Below, piece after piece: positions 31,814 through 39,520 of a stretch of DNA of 40,567 bases; within the stretch, counting starts at the first letter, position 1; each line of letters opens with the position of its first letter. A model generated the notes under the pieces. The model saw nothing but the letters and a program-made list of their open reading frames with translations, ran no database searches and was not told the origin of the DNA. The translations under genes were made by a program, and so were the position numbers. This DNA is from an uncultured Clostridium sp. Lineage in GTDB: Bacteria > Bacillota > Clostridia > Oscillospirales > Acutalibacteraceae. The stretch covers positions 1 to 40,567 of the forward strand of contig CATZNW010000026.1 in NCBI GenBank assembly GCA_958422185.1, in the 5' to 3' direction.

Positions 31814-32404
31814 TCAGTTGTACAGGTTCATTGCCCTGTCCGTTTCGCCGTTTACGATAAGGCGGAGAGCGTCCTCCGCATTGACAAGCGCCTGCCTGAG
31901 ATCCTCCTCCTGCTCTTTGGGAAAACGGCCAAGCACCCAGTCCGCAAGATCGGTATAGGCATTCGGCTTTTTGCCCACGCCGATTTTAATTCGTGGAAAC
32001 TCCTCGCTTCCAAGGTGCTCTATAATACTTTTCAGTCCGTTATGTCCTCCGGCAGATCCCTTGCGGCGGATCCTTATTTTTCCGACGTCAAGCGAAATAT
32101 CGTCTGACACAACGATGATATTCTGCGGCGGGATCTTGTAAAACCTTGCCGCCTCGCCGACCGCCTCTCCCGAATGATTCATAAAGGTCTGGGGTTTCAT
32201 GATGAGGCATCTTTTGCCGAATCCCGAAAAATCCTGGGTGAGCGCATGGAACCTAAGACGCCTGATGTCAAAATCCTTTTCGCGCGCAAGCATATCCAAG
32301 GCGAGGAAGCCCGCGTTATGGCGGGTCATCTCATATTTTGCGCCGGGATTACCCAGCCCTGCTATTATAAAATCATAACCTCCGCTTTTTTTGCCGAAAA
32401 GCAT
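31814..32404 (-). CDS. pth: peptidyl-tRNA hydrolase
   Basis: Releases peptides from peptidyl-tRNA dropped from ribosomes. 196 residues from the ATG at 32404, preceded by AAAGGGTGG. It has the active-site residues in GLGNPG, TRHNAGF (catalytic His), MKPQTFMNHSG, VSDDISLD and GGHNGLKSI. The longer frame up to 32464 lacks homology. It forms an operon with mfd. A nested inverted repeat (32436-32486) separates it from the radical SAM gene, and TATAAT at about 32424-32429 could give it a separate promoter. Confidence 0.95.
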   Translation of the reverse strand: MLFGKKSGGYDFIIAGLGNPGAKYEMTRHNAGFLALDMLAREKDFDIRRLRFHALTQDFSGFGKRCLIMKPQTFMNHSGEAVGEAARFYKIPPQNIIVVSDDISLDVGKIRIRRKGSAGGHNGLKSIIEHLGSEEFPRIKIGVGKKPNAYTDLADWVLGRFPKEQEEDLRQALVNAEDALRLIVNGETDRAMNLYN

Positions 32405-32435
32405 GGAACCACCCTTTGAAAAATTATATACCCGT

Positions 32436-32486
32436 AACACAGATATGGGCGCATCTTGCGACACGCCCTTTGTTTTGATCTGTGTT
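32436..32486. repeat. nested inverted repeat upstream of pth
   Basis: AACACAGAT (32436-32444) pairs with ATCTGTGTT (32478-32486). Inside it GGGCG (32447-32451) pairs with CGCCC (32464-32468). The arms are perfect, the loops are unequal, and there is no T run. It lies just upstream of the likely pth -10 box. Confidence 0.5.
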
Positions 32487-32489
32487 CAA

Positions 32490-33935
32490 TTATTCCGCGT
32501 CGGACGGGATCTCCGTTTTTTCGAACTCCGAAAAATCTCTTTCCTCATCTGATTTTTCGTAGTTATACATATTTTCGTCCTTAACGTGTTTTCTTATATA
32601 CTCATCGCGGTCAAAAAGCTCGTCAGCCTTTACCTTCCACGCTTTGGCTGCCGCAATCGTTTTGTCAAACAGCTCGTTTGCTGATTCGGGATGCACCATT
32701 TCCGTGGAATACGCGCCGGTCTTGGCAACCATTTTGCTGATCGCACCGGGATTATCAAGCACGGGGCACGGACGCAGCATATTGTTGTTAAACGGCTGAT
32801 TGCGCTTATACTCCATAAACAGCGGGCTTCTGAGCGCGTCCAGCACAGAGCATTCTTTGATGTTTACGTTTGAATAGTGAACGAACGCGCACGGTTCGCA
32901 GTCGCCGTTTGAATTGATATGGAAATAATGGCGGCCGCCGGCAATACAGCCCTGAACATATTCGCCGTCATTCCAGAAATCCAGAGCAAAGATAGGCTTT
33001 GTGCGCCTCCACTCATGCATCTTTTTGTACATAGTTGCCCTCTGTTCAGGACTTACCATAAGCTCTGTAACAGCTCCGTTTCCGGTTGGCATATATGTAA
33101 AGAACCACGCAAATTTAACGCCCTGGTCTATAAGCCAATCCATATATTCATCAGAAGAAAGCAGATCTGTATTCTTGCTTGTGTAACAAAGCGACGCGCC
33201 AAACGGGATACCTCTGTCCTTCAGCCTCTTCATAGCGGCAGTACACTTTTCAAACGTGCCTTCGCCGCGTCGGTAATCGTTTTCCTCTTCATAGCCCTCT
33301 ATTGAAAACGCCGGCAGGAAATTGCCCACTTCGCCGATCTCATCTGCAAAGCTGTCGTCGATAAGGGTTCCGTTTGTGAAAGACATAAATACGCAATCCG
33401 GATTTTCACGGCAAAGGCGCATAAGGTCCTTTCTGCGCATGGTAGGCTCGCCGCCGGTATAAAGATACATAAACGTACCGAGCTCCTTGCCCTGGCTGAT
33501 GATCCTGGCAAGATCATCATAAGAAAGCTGACTCGTATGTCCGTACTCCGCCGCCCAGCAGCCTATGCACTTAAGATTGCATGCCGCGGTGGGATCCATA
33601 AGTATAGCCCACGGCACGTTGCAGCCATATTTTTCTATGCTTTCCATTCTTATGGAATAGCTGTTGATCGCCACATTCATCATCGGCGGGATCAGCTTCA
33701 TAAGAACGTCTTCATTGGTGTCGCATGCAAGCGATCTTGCAAATCTCATCCAGTTGTTGTCCGGATCGTCAAGCACTTTATGAAGCCCGGCATAGGTTGA
33801 GCGGTTGACTTTTTTGATATCCGCCGCCTCCAGCAGAGAAAGGATCTTGGGCGCGTTTTTATCAAAGTCCTTACGGGCGTATTTGACCGCCTGTTTGACC
33901 GCTATGGTCATTGCGGTTTCTTTAAGAGATCTCAT
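32490..33935 (-). CDS. radical SAM protein with SPASM-like C-terminal cysteines
   Basis: S-adenosylmethionine radical enzyme of unknown substrate, 481 residues. A helical N-terminal domain (1-105) precedes the radical SAM core with CNLKCIGC (Cys119, Cys123, Cys126), the GGEPTMRR strand and a TIM-like half barrel. The C-terminal part carries Cys330, Cys346, Cys349, Cys362 and Cys390 around NSNGDCEPC, like a SPASM/twitch domain that holds an extra [4Fe-4S] cluster. SPASM enzymes modify peptides or proteins, but no precursor peptide is seen nearby. AAGAGGT precedes the ATG. It has its own strong promoter and heads the leftward pth-mfd group. Confidence 0.85.
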   Translation of the reverse strand: MRSLKETAMTIAVKQAVKYARKDFDKNAPKILSLLEAADIKKVNRSTYAGLHKVLDDPDNNWMRFARSLACDTNEDVLMKLIPPMMNVAINSYSIRMESIEKYGCNVPWAILMDPTAACNLKCIGCWAAEYGHTSQLSYDDLARIISQGKELGTFMYLYTGGEPTMRRKDLMRLCRENPDCVFMSFTNGTLIDDSFADEIGEVGNFLPAFSIEGYEEENDYRRGEGTFEKCTAAMKRLKDRGIPFGASLCYTSKNTDLLSSDEYMDWLIDQGVKFAWFFTYMPTGNGAVTELMVSPEQRATMYKKMHEWRRTKPIFALDFWNDGEYVQGCIAGGRHYFHINSNGDCEPCAFVHYSNVNIKECSVLDALRSPLFMEYKRNQPFNNNMLRPCPVLDNPGAISKMVAKTGAYSTEMVHPESANELFDKTIAAAKAWKVKADELFDRDEYIRKHVKDENMYNYEKSDEERDFSEFEKTEIPSDAE

Positions 33936-34008
33936 TTTCGTTTACCTCTTTTTGCAGTTTATTATTACTTATATACTTATTTAAAACCACTTGATTTATG
34001 TGTATTAC

Positions 34009-34037
34009 AATATAATACCTTTAAGGTTAAAAGTCAA
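34009..34037 (-). promoter_or_regulatory. promoter of the radical SAM gene
   Basis: Leftward TTGACT (34037-34032), 17 bp, TATATT (34014-34009). The rest of 33936-34102 is AT-rich and empty. Confidence 0.75.
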
Positions 34038-34102
34038 GCGATTTTCTTTTTCTTAATATTTATCTTACTAAAATGTAAGGCAAACAAGTCCATCCGCTTT
34101 AC

Positions 34103-37100
34103 TTAAAATCTTATCTGGAATTTCAGGCGATAGGTCTTTCCGGTCTTGTTTATATATTTCTCGTTGCAAAGAGCTCCCCAGCTGTCATATCCGCCGATAC
34201 CCTGCTGCCTAGCGATAACACGCAGCACAGTCTTATTGCTTTGGGGCAGGTCTTTTTTATGCGCCGCCGCTTCAAGCTCTGACGGCAGATAGCGGCTGAT
34301 ATTCATTTCCATAACAGGTTCCGCAACAACGGTAAACGCCTTTTTGCTGCCCACGAGCGTTGTGTAGCGCACACCCGTGCGGTTGCCGCATTCCTGAGGC
34401 TTTAGATAATCCGTATACATATCGTCCACAGTAGTACTGTACAGCCCTATTTTAGCGGCGTTGTTCCTGTCTATATAGTTTTCAAACGGCCCTGCACCAA
34501 GATAAGTTACATTTTCAAAATCTCCCGGCAGCTCAAACAGCATGGATATTTCGGGAACTTCAGGCAGCGATGCATCCGGCCGGAACTGCATATCCACCTC
34601 TATGCCTTTTGAGGTGACGGTATAAATAATAGTTGCCTTTGATTCCGGCTGGGTGCAGACCACTGCTCCGCAGGTTACAACTACCTTTCTGCCGTTCTCT
34701 AGTATCTTATATCCCTCTATTGAAAACTTGGTGTTATTGTAGATGCCCGGAGTATCTCCCGCGTCCCGCCAACAGCCCAGACGCGACCCGGCGCGTGAGC
34801 CGCGGTCATTATCCGTAAGCGCGCGCCAGAAATTGAGCCTTACGGGAGCGGCAAGGAGCTCCTCGTCGCCGATTCGGATAGAATAAAGCTGATTCCTTTC
34901 CCTGCGCTCAAAACGGATATTGACATCCTGAGCCAATATTCTGAGTGAGCCGTAAGTATCGGCCACAACAAGCTCATCGCCGGACTCAAGCTCATCAAAA
35001 GTATTCTCAAATTCGTTTATAATAAACTGTTCTTCGGCAATGATATGGCCCTCGGCGCACCAGTCTGTTTCCTCTTTCGTGACCAGCTCGATCTCAAGAT
35101 ACCATTCGGTTGATGTGATCCTGTTCAGTTCAAGATCAACGGTAACTTTGCTGTCCGGAGCGCAGTCAACAGTCAGTTCGCCCTCCCGCAGTACGCCTTT
35201 ATCGGAACACTGCCGCCAGCGCAGCAGATAACGGTTCAGATCCGTAAACATAAATTTATTTTTTATTTCCAGAACGCCTCTTTCAGCGTCTATCGCTTTA
35301 AAATCAACGTTCTGATATAATTTTTTGATCTCGTATAGTTTTGGGGTGGGTCTTCTGTCCGCAAACAAAAGTCCGTTTCCGCAGAAATGACCGTCGTGCG
35401 GCTCTTCGCCGAAATCACCGCCGTAGGCCAGGTATTCCGTGCCGTTATCATCTGTGGTTCTGATAGCCTGATCCACCCAGTCCCACACAAAACCGCCCTG
35501 AAGGCACGGGTATTTATCCCAAAGTTTAGTATATTCGTCCGTTGATCCGCAGGAATTGCCCATGGCGTGTGTGTATTCGCAAAGGATATACGGTCTGCCG
35601 TCCCTCTGCGTCACTGCGTATTCCTCGCACTCCCACGGCTTTGCATACATTTTGCTCTGCACATCCGAAAGCTCTTTTTCATTCGGGTCACGGTCGCATT
35701 CAAAATGAACGAATCTGCTTGGATCCGCGTCCTTGATCCATTTATACATTTTTTTAGGCGTTTCACCGCCAAGGCTTTCATTACCAAGGCTCCAGCAGAC
35801 GACGCATGTGTGATTTTTATCCCTGTTATAAAGCGCTTTGAGCCTATCCATACACGCTTTTTCCCATTCAGGGCGCGAATCCGGTATCTGCGGGCAGCCT
35901 ATGATCTTTGAACGGTTCGTGCCGTGGGTCTCCATATTATTTTCATCTATAACATAAAGGCCGTATTCATCGCACAGTTCAAGCCAGCGGGGACAGTTGG
36001 GATAATGCGAAGTGCGCACGGCGTTGATATTGTTCTGCTTCATAAGGCGGATATCCGTAAGCATGGTTTCCTCCGTCATATATCTGCCGCGTTCGCAGTC
36101 AAACTCATGGCGGTTCGTACCCTTAAAAACGACCCTTCTGCCGTTTATACGGATGATTCCGTCCTTTATCTCAATCTTTCTGAAGCCGAATTTAGAACTG
36201 AGATATTCAATCGGAATCCCGTTGTTTTTCAGCGTGATAACCAGCGTGTAAAGGTTCGGACTTTCTGCGCTCCAGAATCTTGCGCCGGTTACTATCGCCC
36301 GCAGACTCGTTACGTTATCCTCTTCTGCATATCTGCTGTCTATGGCAACGGTGTCGCCGTTTTTATCCAGTATACTTATATCCAGCGAAAGGCCCTCATA
36401 GGCGCCGTTCGTTTTGACGAGCACATCAAAATAGCCATCCGTCATTGTTTCGCTGGGCTCTGCGCTGATTATGAAATCGCGTATATACTCGCGTTCTGTT
36501 GTATAAATATACACATCACGGAAAATACCGGCCATACGCCACATATCCTGGCACTCAAGCCAGCTTCCGGTGCACCAGCGGTAGACCTCAACGCCTATAA
36601 CGTTTGAGCCCTCTACCAGCCAACGTGAAATATCAAATTCGCTTCTGTTGAAAGTGGATTCGCTGTATCCGACTCTTTCTCCGTTAACATACAGATAAAA
36701 TGCGGATTCAACGCCCTCAAAGCAGATCACAACACGCTTGGAAAGAAGGGATTTGTTGATATGTATCCTTTTAAGATAGCAGCCTACCGGGTTATTTTTA
36801 GTCGGCGCGCTCGGAGGACATATGTCCTCGCTGCCCTCCCACGGGTAGCGCACGTTGCAATACTGATTTCTGTCATACCCCTGCATTGTCCATGATCCGG
36901 GAACGTAAATGCTGTCCCAGTTATGCGCGTCATAGTGCGGCTGGGCAAAATCCGTAGGTTTATAAGCATAATTCTTGTACAGCTTGAATTTCCACTTGCC
37001 GTTTAAAAGCTTGCAGCAGGAGGATCTGTAACGCTCGCACGCCGCCGCTTCTTCAAAGCTTGCATACGGCATGAGGGTGGCATGCTGCGGCAGCTTGTTC

Positions 37101-37162
37101 ACTCCTGTGATTTCCGGATCCGACTGCCATTCAAGGTAGCCGTCAATAAAATTTCTGTCCAT
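34103..37162 (-). CDS. lacZ: beta-galactosidase, glycoside hydrolase family 2
   Basis: LacZ-type enzyme cleaving terminal beta-galactosides, 1019 residues, full length (E. coli LacZ about 1023). It has a jelly-roll sugar-binding domain (about 50-220), immunoglobulin-like domain, TIM barrel (about 330-610), and the C-terminal LacZ small-chain domain (about 735-1019). The acid/base is Glu462 (SLGNESLGG) and the nucleophile Glu529 (LCEYTHAMGNS). There is no signal peptide, so it is cytoplasmic. No permease or LacI-type regulator is adjacent. A perfect 16-bp palindrome lies 45 bp upstream. It follows the sugar transferase gene by 69 bp. Confidence 0.95.
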   Translation of the reverse strand: MDRNFIDGYLEWQSDPEITGVNKLPQHATLMPYASFEEAAACERYRSSCCKLLNGKWKFKLYKNYAYKPTDFAQPHYDAHNWDSIYVPGSWTMQGYDRNQYCNVRYPWEGSEDICPPSAPTKNNPVGCYLKRIHINKSLLSKRVVICFEGVESAFYLYVNGERVGYSESTFNRSEFDISRWLVEGSNVIGVEVYRWCTGSWLECQDMWRMAGIFRDVYIYTTEREYIRDFIISAEPSETMTDGYFDVLVKTNGAYEGLSLDISILDKNGDTVAIDSRYAEEDNVTSLRAIVTGARFWSAESPNLYTLVITLKNNGIPIEYLSSKFGFRKIEIKDGIIRINGRRVVFKGTNRHEFDCERGRYMTEETMLTDIRLMKQNNINAVRTSHYPNCPRWLELCDEYGLYVIDENNMETHGTNRSKIIGCPQIPDSRPEWEKACMDRLKALYNRDKNHTCVVCWSLGNESLGGETPKKMYKWIKDADPSRFVHFECDRDPNEKELSDVQSKMYAKPWECEEYAVTQRDGRPYILCEYTHAMGNSCGSTDEYTKLWDKYPCLQGGFVWDWVDQAIRTTDDNGTEYLAYGGDFGEEPHDGHFCGNGLLFADRRPTPKLYEIKKLYQNVDFKAIDAERGVLEIKNKFMFTDLNRYLLRWRQCSDKGVLREGELTVDCAPDSKVTVDLELNRITSTEWYLEIELVTKEETDWCAEGHIIAEEQFIINEFENTFDELESGDELVVADTYGSLRILAQDVNIRFERRERNQLYSIRIGDEELLAAPVRLNFWRALTDNDRGSRAGSRLGCWRDAGDTPGIYNNTKFSIEGYKILENGRKVVVTCGAVVCTQPESKATIIYTVTSKGIEVDMQFRPDASLPEVPEISMLFELPGDFENVTYLGAGPFENYIDRNNAAKIGLYSTTVDDMYTDYLKPQECGNRTGVRYTTLVGSKKAFTVVAEPVMEMNISRYLPSELEAAAHKKDLPQSNKTVLRVIARQQGIGGYDSWGALCNEKYINKTGKTYRLKFQIRF

Positions 37163-37207
37163 ATTCCAAAACCCTTTTCGGTAAATAATTTTGTTTGCCT
37201 TTAAGAT

Positions 37208-37223
37208 AGTATGCCTGCATACT
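37208..37223. promoter_or_regulatory. perfect palindrome upstream of lacZ
   Basis: AGTATGC-CT-GCATACT, seven-base arms, between the sugar transferase stop and lacZ. Candidate operator for an unlinked regulator. Confidence 0.45.
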
Positions 37224-37231
37224 GCAAAAAA

Positions 37232-37849
37232 TCATCTGCGGTGAAAAATGCCCTCGTGGAACCCCTCCTGCTTGATACAAACGCGCACGGATTCAAGCAG
37301 GATCTTAAGATCCAGGCGCAGGCTCCAGTTATCGCAGTATTCTTTATCATACTTCATCTTTTTCATAAGGGAAATACTGTCTCTCCCCTTAACCTGCGCA
37401 AGGCCCGTAAGCCCTGGCCTGAAACGGTAAACGCCGTATTCAAGGCGCAGCCTGTGTGCCCTGATCTCGCTTGAAATAAGCGGACGCGGGCCGACGAAGC
37501 TCATGTCACCCTTAAGTATATTCCACAGCTGGGGCAGCTCGTCAAGGCTGGTCCTGCGGAGCACCCTGCCCAATTTTGTTATATACTGCTCGGGATTTTC
37601 AAGTTCGCCGGTAGCGCAGTTCGGAGTATTGTTTTTCATAGTCTGAAATTTATAGATCTTGAAGGGCTTGCCCTTTCGCCCGCGCCTTTCATGGGTAAAA
37701 AACACTTTCGTATCCGGCGTAAACAGATTGATGATACATATGACCAGAAACAGCGGAGAAAGTAGTATCAGCGCAAAAAAAGACGCTACTATATCAAACA
37801 GCCGTTTAAATTTTATGGGCGCAAGCCATTTTTTTAAAAACGCTTTCAT
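37232..37849 (-). CDS. undecaprenyl-phosphate sugar phosphotransferase (bacterial sugar transferase family)
   Basis: Short, monotopic phosphoglycosyl transferase of the PglC/WcaJ-core type, which moves a sugar phosphate from a nucleotide sugar to undecaprenyl phosphate to start a glycan. 205 residues. It has one membrane-dipping hydrophobic helix (about 18-41), then HERRGRKGKPFKIYKFQTM, LRRTSLDELPQLWNIL with the catalytic Asp-Glu pair, and SFVGPRP and RPGLTGLAQVKGRD. The ATG at 37849 overlaps the cyclase stop by 4 bp. No other glycan genes are in the window; lacZ follows. Confidence 0.9.
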   Translation of the reverse strand: MKAFLKKWLAPIKFKRLFDIVASFFALILLSPLFLVICIINLFTPDTKVFFTHERRGRKGKPFKIYKFQTMKNNTPNCATGELENPEQYITKLGRVLRRTSLDELPQLWNILKGDMSFVGPRPLISSEIRAHRLRLEYGVYRFRPGLTGLAQVKGRDSISLMKKMKYDKEYCDNWSLRLDLKILLESVRVCIKQEGFHEGIFHRR

Positions 37850-38448
37850 ATCTGTGCTTCCGTTGCAATCACACCTTTGACAAGCAAGGCTCTGCACGGC
37901 GCCGCCTCGGCACCTCCTATTTTGAGCGGAGGGGCAAATAAAAAATACTCGCCCGGCTCAATATCCGTAAGATCGATTCCCTCAAGAACCGCGATTCCGT
38001 TGTTAAGAAGCTCCCTGTGAACAGAGCCTTCATTTTCTTCGCCGGCTATCGACATGGAATCGATCCCTACCAGTTCGATATCAAATCTGCAAAGTTCAAA
38101 TACGGCGTTATCCATAAGATACCCGTTTGAACCGCATTTTATAATAAGCCTCTTGCAGTCCCACGGCAGATTCTTTTCAACCCACAGCGCAGTAATGGGG
38201 CCGCATGCCTCTCTGACAACGCACCTGCCGACGAATTTTGACGGAGGCAGCATATCCACGCTCTGCCCGTCCTCAAAATAATGCAGCGGAGCATCAATAT
38301 GCGCGCCGGTATGAAGGCTCATGGAAATATCGGAAAGATTATATTCACGCCCGTCTTTTATTTTCGCGCGGCTTTCCGTGCGGGGATTGCTGTCTCCCGG
38401 ATAGAGCTGTGCTCTCATGATATCAGGCGTAATATCGTAAATAATCAT
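37846..38448 (-). CDS. cyclase family metal-dependent hydrolase (kynurenine formamidase-like)
   Basis: 200-residue hydrolase of the cyclase/KynB family. It has the metal motif HTGAHIDAPLHYF (HxGxHxDxPxH). The middle part carries GIDSMSIAG and the end APPLKIGGAEAAPCRALL, as in arylformamidases. The substrate is uncertain because no tryptophan catabolism genes are nearby. The ATG at 38448 follows AGAGGTT; the longer frame to 38544 has no similarity. It is coupled by ATGA overlap to the sugar transferase gene, an unexpected pairing. Confidence 0.87.
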   Translation of the reverse strand: MIIYDITPDIMRAQLYPGDSNPRTESRAKIKDGREYNLSDISMSLHTGAHIDAPLHYFEDGQSVDMLPPSKFVGRCVVREACGPITALWVEKNLPWDCKRLIIKCGSNGYLMDNAVFELCRFDIELVGIDSMSIAGEENEGSVHRELLNNGIAVLEGIDLTDIEPGEYFLFAPPLKIGGAEAAPCRALLVKGVIATEAQI

Positions 38449-38632
38449 CTTTAACCTCTGATAAAAAATCTGCCGAAACCGCAAAAAGGCCCATATATAC
38501 ACACAATTTTTCACAATTATACCATATGTGCGCACATTATGCAATTTTTGTTACCACATTTTAATAATTTTGATACAATTATATAATATGGGAATTTTCA
38601 CCTGCCGGGGTATATGAACCGCACTCTTTTTC

Positions 38633-38661
38633 TTGAAGTGAGCAAAAGTAAGCGATATAAT
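38633..38661 (+). promoter_or_regulatory. promoter of the terminal two-gene operon
   Basis: TTGAAG (38633-38638), 17 bp, TATAAT (38656-38661), 52 bp before the start at 38714. Confidence 0.7.
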
Positions 38662-38713
38662 AAAACCAAAATTATGATGTATTCTGGCAAATGCCACACA
38701 GGGAACAAGTGAT

Positions 38714-39520
38714 ATGGAAAGATTTATTGATTACATAGAAAACGCACTGCCGGACAGACCCGGAGATCCCGTGCTTTTTCAATTTAAAAGAAAAATACTG
38801 GACGAGATGACCGAACTTGACGGCGTCGTTGCCGCGCGGGGCCTGAAAGACGAAAAGGTGCGTGAAGATCTTATTATAAGCGAATATCCCGATCTGCCGC
38901 GCGCTTACGCCGCGTTTTACGCGAAAAAAACAGAAAAGCAGCGGTCTAAACGCGCGCTTATTGCAAACGTAGCCGGTTCAGCGGTTTATATACTGCTGCT
39001 GCTCATCGTTTTCCTTTCGGTAAGCTTTATAACGCAGGAATGGGGCAGCACATGGGTCATCATGGTTGACGGCATTCTGCTGTGGATAGATTATCTGCTG
39101 CTGCTTGGCGTTGCCAAGATCACTTCCATGCGGCGCGCGTTTCACATTTTCGCGCGGCTGCTTTTGGGCATAGCGGTAATCGTCTGCGCCGTTGCGGCGT
39201 TTCTGGTCTGCATGGCTGTGTTACACCTGCCGCACAGCTGGCTCATCGTGATTGCAGGGATCGCCGCCATCTTTATGGCAGACAGCATCTATATTACATT
39301 AACGAAACAGAAGCTTGCCGTTATCTTTTATCTTGCCTATATACCGGCTTTTGCGGCAATGCTTTACATTATTTTAGGTGCGCTGGGCATAATGCCGTGG
39401 GCGCCCGGCTGGGTCATGATCCCTCTTTCACTGCTGATTGACGCGACAATCATTGCGGCGCTTGTAATACGAAACAAAAAGATCGCCCGGGAGGTGGCAA
39501 AACATTGGAACGAAGATTAA
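38714..39520 (+). CDS. multi-span membrane protein with N-terminal helical cytoplasmic domain
   Basis: No named family recognised with confidence. The 268-residue product has a soluble N-terminal part (1-75, RFIDYIENALPDRPGD onward) reminiscent of the helical prefix domains found in small permease-like and DUF1700-type proteins. Six or seven membrane helices follow, and a basic tail. No catalytic motif is visible. AGGGAACAAGTGAT precedes the ATG. It overlaps the downstream acyltransferase-like gene by 16 bp, so the two products are probably made together. Confidence 0.7.
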   Translation: MERFIDYIENALPDRPGDPVLFQFKRKILDEMTELDGVVAARGLKDEKVREDLIISEYPDLPRAYAAFYAKKTEKQRSKRALIANVAGSAVYILLLLIVFLSVSFITQEWGSTWVIMVDGILLWIDYLLLLGVAKITSMRRAFHIFARLLLGIAVIVCAVAAFLVCMAVLHLPHSWLIVIAGIAAIFMADSIYITLTKQKLAVIFYLAYIPAFAAMLYIILGALGIMPWAPGWVMIPLSLLIDATIIAALVIRNKKIAREVAKHWNED

